Source: Iphinoe sp. HA4291-MV1 (GTDB lineage Bacteria; Cyanobacteriota; Cyanobacteriia; Cyanobacteriales; Nostocaceae). Taken from it: 64,000 nucleotides of DNA. The stretch covers positions 1 to 64,000 of the forward strand of contig JAHHHH010000004.1 of NCBI GenBank assembly GCA_019359415.1, read 5' to 3'. Position 1 is the stretch's first letter, and each line of letters begins with the position of its first letter. This document shows, one piece after another, positions 9,289 to 18,266 of the stretch. A program made the position numbers and the translations under genes. The notes under the pieces were generated by a model that saw only the letters and a program-made list of their open reading frames with translations, did not search any database and was not told the origin of the DNA.

Positions 9289-11067
9289 ATGCTATTTAAG
9301 GTTTTTAAAAATCATAAATCCACTAAAATCTCATTCATCAAGACAGACCCAACCTGGTGCATAGCTTGGGGAGCGATTGATGCAAATTATGAAGGTATAG
9401 CTTGGCGAGACGAAAAAATTGCTGTGTTTCTACCGCATACAGCTTCTGGATTTTTGACAGAAAAACTAGCAATCAGTTCTGGAGAACAATTTGTTGTTGT
9501 TGGTGATGTGTGGTTAACTAACCAAGCACAGTTGCAGCAAAAATTGGGGATTGAACCCAATAGCCTTGCGCTAAGTCCTGTGCAACTAGTTGCTAATCTT
9601 TGGGAAAGATGGGGTTTTGAATGTCTTAACCAACTTGTGGGGATGTTTGCGTTTGTGGTTTGGGATAGGGAAAAACAGGTGTTGCGGTTGGTACGCGATC
9701 GCGTTGGTGCTCGTACTCTCTACTACACGACTACTGGTTCGGTTCGTTGGATTGCGCCCAAATTGAGAACTTTAGCACCCCATCATTCATCCGACTTGGA
9801 TTTAGTCGCTTTGCGCGATTATCTTTGTTGCGCCTTTGTTCCTGGAGAACGAACGCTTTGGCAACAGGTGCGCGAACTGCGTCCTGGAACTGTTTTACAA
9901 TTAAACGACCACAAAGTTCAAGCTTATTGGCAGCTACAAGAAAAGATTACAACAATAGATAAACCTTTAGCATGGCATAGCGATCGCCTGCGAGAACTGC
10001 TAGACCAAGTTGTTCAAGAATATTTACCACCGGAAAACGAACCCGTTGGAGTTTTTCTTTCTGGTGGTTTGGACTCCAGCAGCATCACCGCTTTAGCAGC
10101 AAAATTCCACAATTCCCCAGTCCATACCTTCTCCATTCATTTTGGACCCCTATGTCCCAATGAGTTAGAGTTTTCCAGTCTCGTTGCTTCTCATTGTCAG
10201 ACGCAACACCACATCCTAGAAATTACCTTTCGGGATATGTGGGAGTGTCTACCGGAAACAATGGCGTATTTAGATGACCCCATTGGCGATCCGCTGACTG
10301 TTCCCAACCTCTTGCTGGGACGACTGGCGCGAGAAAGTGTGCAGGTGGTGTTAAATGGCGAGGGTGGTGATCCCTGTTTTGGTGGTCCAAAGAATCAGCC
10401 AATGCTAATTAATAGTCTATATGGTTCCGTTAGCAATCAGGATTCATTGCAAGCTTATTTAATTTCTTTCCAAAAGTGTGCTGCTGACTTACCGCAACTT
10501 TTAAAACCAGAAGTTTGGACAGCAGTACAAACAACACCTTGGGTTTTTGAGGAGGATTTATATTCCCAAGCCAGCTATCTCAATCGTTTAATGGCAATGA
10601 ACATCAAATTTAAAGGTGCTGACCAAATTCTTACTAAAGTTAATAACTTAACTCAAGCTGCTCATATACACGGTCGTTCTCCTCTTTTTGACCAGCGAAT
10701 AGTAGACTTAAGCATGGAAATTCCTCCAAATTATAAGCTTTCTGGAGTTGAAGAAAAAGCGGTTCTTAAAGGAGCGATGCTCCAGCAGGGAGCCTTACCT
10801 AGCGCTATCGCAGATATTTTGCCAGACGCAATTATCAATCGTCCCAAAAGTGGAATGATGGTTCCCGTACAATTAGGATTTCGTAAATATTGGCAACAAA
10901 AAGCAAGAGATTTATTGCTAAGTCGCAATGCAGCGATCGCTCCTTATTTAAACCAGTCGCTAATACGCAATTGGCTAAATTATGAAGGAGATATTTGGAG
11001 TCGTTATGGCGTGAAGCTTTGGTTACTTGTTAGTTTAGAAATGTGGTTGCGAGTGCATCAAAAGTGA
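9289..11067 (+). CDS. Asparagine-synthetase-like amide ligase without glutaminase cysteine
   Basis: Belongs to the asparagine synthase fold. The C-terminal synthetase half has the pyrophosphate loop VFLSGGLDSSS (residues 255-265) and NGEGGDP, which activate a carboxylate with ATP. The N-terminal half keeps the shape of the glutaminase domain (GDVWLTNQAQL, DRVGARTLYY) but has no Cys after Met1; the protein starts MLFKVFKNH. It therefore should not hydrolyse glutamine and may use free ammonia or another amine, as in beta-lactam synthetases or lasso-peptide cyclases. The ATG at 9289 has GGTGAG eight nt upstream and sits 25 nt after the ABC ATPase, so it is probably co-transcribed. Its convergent neighbours include a paralogue (14391-16232). 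The substrate is unknown. Confidence 0.8.
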   Translation: MLFKVFKNHKSTKISFIKTDPTWCIAWGAIDANYEGIAWRDEKIAVFLPHTASGFLTEKLAISSGEQFVVVGDVWLTNQAQLQQKLGIEPNSLALSPVQLVANLWERWGFECLNQLVGMFAFVVWDREKQVLRLVRDRVGARTLYYTTTGSVRWIAPKLRTLAPHHSSDLDLVALRDYLCCAFVPGERTLWQQVRELRPGTVLQLNDHKVQAYWQLQEKITTIDKPLAWHSDRLRELLDQVVQEYLPPENEPVGVFLSGGLDSSSITALAAKFHNSPVHTFSIHFGPLCPNELEFSSLVASHCQTQHHILEITFRDMWECLPETMAYLDDPIGDPLTVPNLLLGRLARESVQVVLNGEGGDPCFGGPKNQPMLINSLYGSVSNQDSLQAYLISFQKCAADLPQLLKPEVWTAVQTTPWVFEEDLYSQASYLNRLMAMNIKFKGADQILTKVNNLTQAAHIHGRSPLFDQRIVDLSMEIPPNYKLSGVEEKAVLKGAMLQQGALPSAIADILPDAIINRPKSGMMVPVQLGFRKYWQQKARDLLLSRNAAIAPYLNQSLIRNWLNYEGDIWSRYGVKLWLLVSLEMWLRVHQK

Positions 11068-11071
11068 AAAA

Positions 11072-12355
11072 TTAACCAAAACTTTCGGAAACGTACATAG
11101 AACTTCCCGTATCATCAACAAGAATCAAAGTACTGTCATCGCTATCTAAAGTGCGGCTTTTCGCTATCCCGCGATTGAGAATTTGAATTAATTTTTTAGG
11201 AGTGAATGATTCTAATTCCAAAAAATTTCCAGATTCTAACCATCCCAATTCTTCGGCTGATAATGGCGAGCGGATTTCGGGTGCTAATTGTTTAGCGTCA
11301 TTAGCTGATTCTGGAGAGGATTGTATGAACATAGCACGACTAGCGGCAATAATTTGGCGTGGCAGTAGTCCGATATCAATAATTGTGACATGACTATTGA
11401 GAAACCAACTGGGATTTGTGCGCAGGTCATTCACTAAACTCACACCTTTGGGACTACAATCATGCAATGCATAAACTGTTAAATCAGGATTGCGACGTAG
11501 CATTTGCATAGTAGTATCAAAAATATTTTGGGGATAGCCAGTGATGCTAAGGATGGCACAATTATTTTCAAAATGAAAGTTATTGGCGATTAACATTTGG
11601 GCAATTACTGCACTATCACAAACAACTAACCTATCAAAACTGTAAGCAGTGACATCAGGATTGATAGCAATAGGTGTACTTTGTTCTTGAGGAGAAGGTA
11701 GAATTTTCGTAATTGAACCATTGATTTGCTGCCAGCGGTTTAACCAACCTTGAACCTGTTCTTGCCTAATTAATGATTCCTGTAGGACTCCGGATTGGTT
11801 TAGTTGTCGAAATCCTAAATATATCGACAGCATTCCCAAAAGAATGTAAATGACAAATAAGATGAATGAATGGAAGACAAACAGGCTGGCAGAAATACCT
11901 GCAACAAGAATGATAAAACCTATCAAGCGCAAAGTTTGAGCATTTTGCTTTCGCTGATGCTGATTAATTAAACTTGACTTAGTATCTTGGTAAATTTTGT
12001 AAATAAACCATACTTGAACTACTAAATTAACTTGAAATAATGCGGATAAGGAGCTCCCGGTAAAAAATATAGCCAAAACATTAAAAACCAGATACTGAAC
12101 CAACCATCCCGACCCACTTATTCTCTTACCTTTAACACGATTATCCAAGAAATAGAAAAATTGCTTAGGTGTGAAAAATAGAGTGTTGTTAGCAGAGATG
12201 TCAGCTATCGCCTTAGCAAACATCGGGTCAGTCATCTTCTCATCATCCTTGTTGGTTGGTTCAAACACAAAAGGATGTTGACATTTAATACACCGACCTT
12301 GATTGTTTGTCCGGTCTTTAAGTTTATTGTCAGTACCACATTGAATGCATTTCAT
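11072..12355 (-). CDS. Membrane protein with N-terminal zinc ribbon, unknown function
   Basis: Starting at the ATG at 12353-12355 the protein begins MKCIQCGTDNKLKDR and carries two CxxC pairs (CIQC and CIKC) about 20 residues apart, a likely zinc ribbon. Two membrane-hairpin regions follow (around LVQYLVFNVLAIFF and LIGFIILVAGISASLFVF), then a soluble domain of about 200 residues. An upstream in-frame start (12451) would add 32 residues that lie over repeat DNA, so I reject it. The stop is only 4 nt from the convergent plus-strand gene. It may be the last gene of the minus-strand cluster, though a repeat-filled gap separates it from the next gene. I do not recognise a family. Confidence 0.7.
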   Translation of the reverse strand: MKCIQCGTDNKLKDRTNNQGRCIKCQHPFVFEPTNKDDEKMTDPMFAKAIADISANNTLFFTPKQFFYFLDNRVKGKRISGSGWLVQYLVFNVLAIFFTGSSLSALFQVNLVVQVWFIYKIYQDTKSSLINQHQRKQNAQTLRLIGFIILVAGISASLFVFHSFILFVIYILLGMLSIYLGFRQLNQSGVLQESLIRQEQVQGWLNRWQQINGSITKILPSPQEQSTPIAINPDVTAYSFDRLVVCDSAVIAQMLIANNFHFENNCAILSITGYPQNIFDTTMQMLRRNPDLTVYALHDCSPKGVSLVNDLRTNPSWFLNSHVTIIDIGLLPRQIIAASRAMFIQSSPESANDAKQLAPEIRSPLSAEELGWLESGNFLELESFTPKKLIQILNRGIAKSRTLDSDDSTLILVDDTGSSMYVSESFG

Positions 12356-12702
12356 AGTAATTTTTTGAGTTACAAGAAAATAGTGATTTCTATTGTTTTG
12401 AAGGAGAGGATTTGAGGAACATTTTTGATTTTTGTGCTTTGCTAAAAGCATCAGTTCTTATTTAAAAAACTACACCTTTTGCGAAAGTCAATTTTTTGAA
12501 TCTGAATCTTTACGAATTATCTGCGTACCCTGCGGGAAGCCCTCCGGGGAAGACCTCCGGTCTCGCTGCGCTAACGGGGGTGCCTCTTTCAGAGGAACTT
12601 CGTTAACGCAATCGACGGGAAGCGGAGCCACTGCGGTGGACGGGTCTCCCGGCATAAAGCAAGTGGCGGCCAAGACTGCGACCCCCTCACCACCTCCGGC
12701 GT
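12356..12702. repeat. GC-rich interspersed-repeat block
   Basis: Between about 12500 and 12720 the sequence is a mosaic of short GC-rich palindromic units (for example GCTGCGCTAACGGGGGTGCC and AACGCAATCGACGGGAAGCG). Long open frames on both strands here are repeat artefacts. The block also supplies the last codons of the decarboxylase-like gene. Confidence 0.65.
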
Positions 12703-14439
12703 CTACATCTGCGGTTCCAAAGACTTTTCATGAATAACCTGATTTGCCAGCAAAACGCTGTAGTCTTCACGTCTACGAATTAAACGGCAGGTGCCATTTT
12801 CCAGTAGTACTTCCGCTGGTTTAGGACGGTGTAAAAAGTGTGATGACATCGCATAGCCATAGGCACCGACATCTAAAATGCCGATAATGTCACCAATTTC
12901 TAACGCTGGTAGTTGACAGTTTCTTCCTAAGAAATCTCGTGAATATGTGGTGTTACCACACACATCCGTGAGATAAGTTTTAGATTGTAAAGATGTTGGA
13001 CGCAACATGTCTACTCTTCCAATTTGTGCAGCTTCTTTCCAGGTAACAATCTCTCGATAACCACCGTATACTGATGGGACACAGAGATTGGCAACTGTGG
13101 TATCTACTCCAACAATTTGCTTTTGTGAGTGCCATTTTACGGAAACAACTTTAGCAAGAAGAGTCGCACATCTGGCAATTGCAGCGCGTCCCGGTTCAAT
13201 GACTAATTCAATTTCTCTTCCTAAACAACTCATTCTGTCGCTTAATTCTCTACCAAACAATTCCCAGTTAAAAGCTGCACCGTCATGATGATATGGGTAG
13301 CCAAAACCACCGCCAAAATCGAGATATTCCCAATCTGGTAAAAGTTGTGCTGTGTTAATCACTGTGTCAATGATTTGGGTAAAAGCTTGTGTCGCATTGG
13401 TTCCAGTACCTCGGTAAAAATGCAAACCACTCAGTTTGAGTTCTCCTTGGCGAGTCATGGCGATAGCTTCGCTGCTGCGCAAAGCGCAGATCACATCAGC
13501 AAATTCTTCTGGGCGCACGCCAATGCGGCTATCACCAGTGATTTCAGGTAGGTTAAGACGTAAGCCAAGCCGAGGTGTTGTAGAACTCTCGGATGCAACG
13601 GAGCCACTCGCGTGCGCGGGTTCCCAAGCCAGCCGCGTGCGGAGGTTCCCTCCGTTGAGCGGACTGGCGTCGCGTTGAGCGATGTGGCGTTCTCTACAGA
13701 AGGAATGATAGACTTCGCAGCACAGTTGCAACTGGGAGACACTATCTAAATTGAGAGTTTTTACACCCCAATTCAGGACTTGTTCCATCTCGGCGCGGTT
13801 CAAGTTGCTACCGCTGTAGACAATTTGCTCTGGCGCAAAACCAGCGTGTAACCCCAGATAAATATCTCCAGGAGTATTGGCGTGCAGTCCCCAACCTTCA
13901 TCACGAAAAATTTGCAGCAGAGAAATATTCCCATTCGTGACGCTGGCAAAACGAAATTGGGTGCGAGGATAGGAAAAAGCTTGGGTGATATGTTGGATAG
14001 TTTGGCGTAAGATGTCAGCTTGGTAAACGTAGAGTGGTGAACCGTAAGTATTCAGCAACTCTTGAGCCAGTTCTTGGGAGAAAGGAAGATACTCCCTTCC
14101 GGATCTAAGATTACCTATCTTCTTTTTTTCTTCCTTCGTGTCCTTTGCGCCTATGTCCTGCGGACACGCTGCGCTAATGCGGTTCGTTAAATGGGGTATT
14201 CTTCTGGCGATTCGGGAGTCAGCGGATGAAGAGTTTAATTCCTGTACAGACGTTGCATCCGAGAGTTCTACATCACTAGGACTTACGCACCATCTGTTAG
14301 AAACCCGGTTTCTTCGTTCGTATTTGGTTGCGAAACAGACGATTTTTGGTAGAAACCGGGTTTCTTTGCGTAAGTCCTGATCACGTTTTTCTAGGCTTGC
14401 CATTTTTTCTGAAATCTCCATAACTGTTGTGGTAGCCAA
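12703..14439 (-). CDS. Type III PLP-decarboxylase-like protein lacking the PLP lysine
   Basis: Fold of the diaminopimelate/ornithine decarboxylase family. Visible family motifs are SPLYVY (134-139), GWGLHANTPGD, YLDFGGGFGYPY, VIEPGRA (phosphate binding), DVCGNTT (active-site Cys) and DVGAYGYAMSS. At the position of the Schiff-base lysine (YAxKAN in the family) the protein reads FASVTNGN, with Val167 in place of Lys. Classical PLP catalysis therefore looks impossible. Residues 1 to about 110 derive from repeat DNA and include a 100-bp inverted repeat; no ATG/GTG/TTG is found near the homologous start, so the true start is uncertain. A second repeat-derived segment (from CRERHIAQRD to SESSTT) interrupts the barrel in frame. 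The frame overlaps the upstream asparagine-synthetase-like gene by 49 nt. Confidence 0.7.
   Translation of the reverse strand: MATTTVMEISEKMASLEKRDQDLRKETRFLPKIVCFATKYERRNRVSNRWCVSPSDVELSDATSVQELNSSSADSRIARRIPHLTNRISAACPQDIGAKDTKEEKKKIGNLRSGREYLPFSQELAQELLNTYGSPLYVYQADILRQTIQHITQAFSYPRTQFRFASVTNGNISLLQIFRDEGWGLHANTPGDIYLGLHAGFAPEQIVYSGSNLNRAEMEQVLNWGVKTLNLDSVSQLQLCCEVYHSFCRERHIAQRDASPLNGGNLRTRLAWEPAHASGSVASESSTTPRLGLRLNLPEITGDSRIGVRPEEFADVICALRSSEAIAMTRQGELKLSGLHFYRGTGTNATQAFTQIIDTVINTAQLLPDWEYLDFGGGFGYPYHHDGAAFNWELFGRELSDRMSCLGREIELVIEPGRAAIARCATLLAKVVSVKWHSQKQIVGVDTTVANLCVPSVYGGYREIVTWKEAAQIGRVDMLRPTSLQSKTYLTDVCGNTTYSRDFLGRNCQLPALEIGDIIGILDVGAYGYAMSSHFLHRPKPAEVLLENGTCRLIRRREDYSVLLANQVIHEKSLEPQM
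13578..13699. repeat. GC-rich repeat inserted in frame in the decarboxylase-like gene
   Basis: A 122-bp unit bounded by TGTAGA and TCTACA-like ends, containing GATGTGGCGTTCTCTACAG. A shorter relative sits in the GH57 gene (32025-32099). It encodes an Arg/Ser/Ala-rich stretch with no counterpart expected in the enzyme family. Confidence 0.65.
14279..14381. repeat. Inverted-repeat element with AGGACTTACGCA ends
   Basis: About 103 bp bounded by AGGACTTACGCA and TGCGTAAGTCCT, with an inner AGAAACCCGGTTTCT / AGAAACCGGGTTTCT pair. It looks like a small MITE or palindromic repeat. It underlies the odd N-terminal extension of the decarboxylase-like frame. Confidence 0.65.
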
Positions 14440-16232
14440 AATGGATGATCAAAAGATTGTTTGCCTGATTCTTCTCCAAAAACGTGTACTCGCCAAAGCT
14501 CCCACATGATAAGCAACCAAAGAATCTCACCAATACGACGCTCTTGAACAGCAGCCCCCAACTGACTACCAGCAATTTGTGCTGCCAGATGCGGACAAAA
14601 GCGGTTTTCGACACGAAGTTTGCCAGGATTTAACCATGTGCCAATCTGACGCCAGAACTCGTTTAAACACCAGGACGTTAAGGGAACTCCCATACCGCGC
14701 TTTTGTCGCCAAACAATTTCTGGCGGTAACCAATTTTCTACGGCTCGCTTGAGGATATATTTCTCGCAGGCTCCCTGCAAGCAGAGTTCTCCAGAAACCT
14801 GGAATGTCCACTCTGCCAGTGGTAAGTCGCAGAAAGGCGATCGCACAAATAACCCATGAGCAAAACCCAAAGCAGTCGCACGCGGATGTATATTTTGTGC
14901 TCCTTTCAACATCAGGGTAGCACGGCGGAGCCGATGGAGAATAGCCTTACAATACGCAGGGTCGAGCGCTTCTGCAATCCACTCTTCTGGATGTAAATTT
15001 TGTATCTGCTCATAAATATGTGGCTGGTAGATTTGAGCTTCGTAACCCCAAAGACGGTGAAAAGTGCGGAGGTATTGCTGGATAAATGTTTCTTGTCCTG
15101 AAAGATTTTCTGTTTGGTAAACGCCTGCTGCTATTAGAGGTTTATTCGTCCAACCAGCAAACAACTGGTCGCCACCTTCGCCATTAAAAATCACCTTGGT
15201 TTCCTGACTAGCTCTTTGTGCTAAAAGAAACAAAGGAACAGTGACTCCATCTCCAAAAGGCAAATCGAGCGCCTGTACAGTAGGAATAATAGCTTTTTTA
15301 ATTTGACGCGGACTAGCATCAACTTTTACCAAAGGAATTTTGAGATGCTGGGCGACAATTTCGGCGTAGGGAGATTCTGGAATGCCTGCGTCACCAAAAT
15401 CTAGAGTATAACCAATCACCTTTACTCCTGCTTGCACCAGCAACGCCGCCACAACAGAAGAATCTAATCCCCCAGAGAGAAAAACTCCGACAGGCTCATC
15501 TTTTAAGTCAGAAATTTGACGTTCAATAACTTGTTGAAACAGAATTTGCAGTTGTTTGAGCGCCGTTGTTTCATCTTTTAGTTGAACGCTTGCTTCACTC
15601 CATTCCCACAACCGTTTGCAAATGGGTGCTGAGAGCGTTTTTGAATCCGGCTGACTTTGCCACACTAACTCAGTTCCCGCAGGAACTGCAAACACATTAG
15701 TAATGGGCGTTAGGGGAGTGGGGACATAAGAAAAACAACTATAACCGTATAAACTAGGAATGCTGACTTCTGGCTTTTCAACTATTTTTAGCAGCAGTTG
15801 CAACTGGGATGCAAACCAAATGATCTCTCCTTGTTGAGTCCAGTACAGAGGCACTCGCCCGAAAGGTTCTCGTCCTAAAATTAGGCGATCGCTTCCCTGT
15901 AGATTTACCCAAGCATCCGGTAAAAATGAACCATCTGAGTCCGAGTCAGTAAAGATTCCTGATGCTGAGATAGCAGCTATTCGTTCTGTGTGATCAGTCT
16001 GAAAATGAATTGGTGGTATTAACTCTTCTTGAAAACCAATGCAAGCAACATTCCAGATAGGATAAGAATTATCCTCAACTCTCGAATCGAAATGAGAGAA
16101 CTTGTGAGAGTTTGTATGTGGCGTTTTGACAATACCTAGCTGCGCTTCTAATTTGCGTCTTTGACCATAACCCCAATATCCAATAAATTGCTGGGGCTGA
16201 GTTGTCTGTTTACCTTGTGGAATACCGCCCAT
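14391..16232 (-). CDS. Second asparagine-synthetase-like protein without glutaminase cysteine
   Basis: Paralogue of the protein encoded at 9289-11067. The synthetase half has VFLSGGLDSSV (residues 251-261) and FNGEGGDQLFAGW, so ATP binding and pyrophosphate chemistry are expected. The N-terminal half is a degenerate glutaminase fold: the protein starts MGGIPQGK and has no Cys2. The ATG lies one nt after the TAG stop of the upstream one-TM gene, which indicates translational coupling. The presence of two such enzymes around a decarboxylase-like protein suggests a dedicated amide-forming pathway, but the substrates are not known. Confidence 0.82.
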   Translation of the reverse strand: MGGIPQGKQTTQPQQFIGYWGYGQRRKLEAQLGIVKTPHTNSHKFSHFDSRVEDNSYPIWNVACIGFQEELIPPIHFQTDHTERIAAISASGIFTDSDSDGSFLPDAWVNLQGSDRLILGREPFGRVPLYWTQQGEIIWFASQLQLLLKIVEKPEVSIPSLYGYSCFSYVPTPLTPITNVFAVPAGTELVWQSQPDSKTLSAPICKRLWEWSEASVQLKDETTALKQLQILFQQVIERQISDLKDEPVGVFLSGGLDSSVVAALLVQAGVKVIGYTLDFGDAGIPESPYAEIVAQHLKIPLVKVDASPRQIKKAIIPTVQALDLPFGDGVTVPLFLLAQRASQETKVIFNGEGGDQLFAGWTNKPLIAAGVYQTENLSGQETFIQQYLRTFHRLWGYEAQIYQPHIYEQIQNLHPEEWIAEALDPAYCKAILHRLRRATLMLKGAQNIHPRATALGFAHGLFVRSPFCDLPLAEWTFQVSGELCLQGACEKYILKRAVENWLPPEIVWRQKRGMGVPLTSWCLNEFWRQIGTWLNPGKLRVENRFCPHLAAQIAGSQLGAAVQERRIGEILWLLIMWELWRVHVFGEESGKQSFDHPFWLPQQLWRFQKKWQA

Positions 16233-16233
16233 A

Positions 16234-16857
16234 CTACTTTACTTCAAATTCTGCTTGGCTAAGTGGGCGATCTTCAACAGACATCTGCACTTTCCATTTG
16301 CCTGAAGCAGATGCAGAACCTATTGTATTGCGGCAGTATGTATCCCAGATAGGTTTATCAATCTCGCGGGTTTGATAGCGGTTTTGCTTGACAATTTGAC
16401 CATTAGGATCAATCCAATTGCACGACAAATCTAGTCTTTGATCCAAAGGTGCATCCTTTAAAGTCACACGGTAAAAGATTTCTGGACTATTTTCACGTGG
16501 GATAATTTTTAAGTTATCGCCATTGTCTTGTGTCAGGGTGATGCGATCTGTTTGGGCGACAACGCGGGCAATGGCAGAATTATGTTGTTGAATAAAAAAG
16601 AACGTACCAGCAATGGCGACTACTAAGGCAGCAATGACGCCCATAATAATTATGCGATCGCGTTTTTGCTGTGCTTCCAAAGCTTGCCGACGCCGCACCT
16701 GAACAAGCGCTTCATCTAGCAAATCTGGTGATAAACCTAATTCCTGTAAAATTTCCTTGACTTGTTCGGCATCAATTTCTGCTTCCCGACGTGCTTGCAG
16801 CCTTTCTACTTCAGCAATTATCTGTGTTAGTTGCTCTGCAGTCAATCGTTGCGTCAT
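16234..16857 (-). CDS. Single-pass membrane protein, unknown function
   Basis: 207 residues. A charged, helical N-terminus (residues 1-65, with a sequence like LTAEQLTQIIAEVERLQARR) suggests a coiled coil or helix bundle. One membrane helix follows (IIIMGVIAALVVAIAGTFFF, about 69-88), then a C-terminal domain of about 115 residues that probably lies outside the cytoplasm. First gene of the minus-strand cluster, coupled by a one-nt gap to the asparagine-synthetase-like gene. I do not recognise the family; its position suggests a partner or anchor for the enzyme. Confidence 0.72.
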   Translation of the reverse strand: MTQRLTAEQLTQIIAEVERLQARREAEIDAEQVKEILQELGLSPDLLDEALVQVRRRQALEAQQKRDRIIIMGVIAALVVAIAGTFFFIQQHNSAIARVVAQTDRITLTQDNGDNLKIIPRENSPEIFYRVTLKDAPLDQRLDLSCNWIDPNGQIVKQNRYQTREIDKPIWDTYCRNTIGSASASGKWKVQMSVEDRPLSQAEFEVK

Positions 16858-17505
16858 AGTTATTGCAACTCCTGTGAAAAAAGCATTTGGTTTTGTACAA
16901 GGATAGTCTCTATTCCTTGGGAAAGGTTGTATATTCGAGAAACGCCTCCTTCACAGCAGCACTGGTAGGGTTTTTGTATACGTAATTAAGTTAAGCTACA
17001 GTTGCTCGCTATCAATTTCCGCTCACTTGGAAATAAAAATTATGGCGTTGCATAATATAGCGGTTCTCACTTGCATATAATACACGCATACGGTAGGGGC
17101 AAAGGCTACCCGTGCCCCTACAAACAATCTGTATTACACTCAATCAGTATAGTTTTTATCAGCTCAGTTGTTCAACCATAAACAGGGAATCATCGTTGAT
17201 GAAATTTATGGTGTCGTGACGACTGGAACTGACTGGAAATTCCTGAGACTTTGTAACCATACTATTTTTATTGACAAAAGCGATTATTTTATCAAGGAGA
17301 TTGATAAAATTTTAGGAATTTTGGTAATGACACTTGTGTCAAAAGACGATTCTCAATAAGTCATTAACAGATTTTTGTATTGACAGTAGTTATAAAAAAA
17401 CCCAGTCTTCTGAAAACGACTGGGCATTATTGTTAGGTTAACCTACTGTGCATTTCGGTTGTATTTACCTAACAATTCAAAAGATTAATAACTTGTTGCA
17501 ATGAA
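16858..17505. other. Spacer with a repeat relic and the hsp20 terminator
   Basis: Holds a partial copy of the TATAGCGGTT repeat (about 17056-17155) and the hsp20 terminator at 17393-17425. A 63-residue plus-strand frame at 17168 has no visible ribosome site or family features and I do not annotate it. Confidence 0.5.
17393..17425 (-). terminator. Rho-independent terminator of hsp20
   Basis: On the minus strand CCCAGTC, a 10-nt loop and GACTGGG are followed directly by seven T residues, 80 nt after the hsp20 stop codon. Confidence 0.8.
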
Positions 17506-17955
17506 TTAGGCAGCTTTATCCAGATTAACCTTGACGACTTTGTTCTTCTCTTCTTCAGATTTAGGCAGTGTCAAATTCAAAATACCGTCTTTGTATTCTG
17601 CTGTGACATTGGTATTCTGAATGCGAGTGGGTAAAGGAATCACGCGTTGGAATTTACCGTAGTGGAATTCACTGCGAGTCATACCCTTTTCTTCAGTCTT
17701 AGTTTCTGACTTGCGCTCACCTTTGATGGAAACAGCGTTTTCTGTGACTTGTACATCCAAGTCTTTAGCTTCGATTCCTGGCAGTTCTAGCTTGAGATGA
17801 ATAGCATCTTCTGTTTCTTGCAATTCAGCCGCTGGAACTTTTAAGAAGTTTCTTTAAAGCAATGCGGATGGTACGAGCATATCATCGAACAAGCGGTTCA
17901 CTTGACGTTGTAAGGAGTTCATTTCTTGCCAAGGATTCCAACGAACTAATGTCAT
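17506..17955 (-). pseudogene. Hsp20 small heat-shock protein with an in-frame stop at codon 34
   Basis: Small heat-shock chaperone that binds unfolding proteins. The native ATG is at 17953-17955, and the first 33 codons read a typical cyanobacterial Hsp20 start (MTLVRWNPWQEMNSLQRQVN). Codon 34 is TAA (17854-17856). The same frame continues after it through RNFLKVPAAELQETEDA into an intact alpha-crystallin domain with the conserved GILNLTLPK motif. There is no frameshift, only the stop. A restart at the TTG at 17821-17823 would give a 105-residue protein lacking the N-terminal arm that drives oligomer assembly. A sequencing error cannot be excluded. Confidence 0.85.
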
Positions 17956-18266
17956 TTTTCTCTCTCCCGTCAATAGGATTTTGTTTAATCAATTCAGCAT
18001 TTAGCTTGCTTTAATTCTCATGTTATTGAAAAACTGAGTGAGCGATAATACGGTTTTTCTCACCTTAATAAATAATGATGACCGAACTTCAATAGGAGGA
18101 GCATAAAAATTCAGAAGAATAGAAAGATAATCAAGGATACCCTCATACCTCTGTCTTGAAAATAGGGAATGGGGAATGGGGAATAGGGAAAGAAATATTT
18201 TCATGCCCTCGTTGTGCCCGAACCGGGCGTGAGGGTCTAGTTTGAAGTCTGTCCCCAAGCTAGATT

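Noticed and set aside
12432-12737. 101-codon plus-strand frame
   Set aside because: Made of GC-rich repeats and antisense to the end of the decarboxylase-like gene.
2172-17505. Classical lasso-peptide or beta-lactam cluster around the Asn-synthetase-like genes
   Set aside because: No precursor peptide with a leader, no transglutaminase-like protease and no other cluster hallmark was seen.
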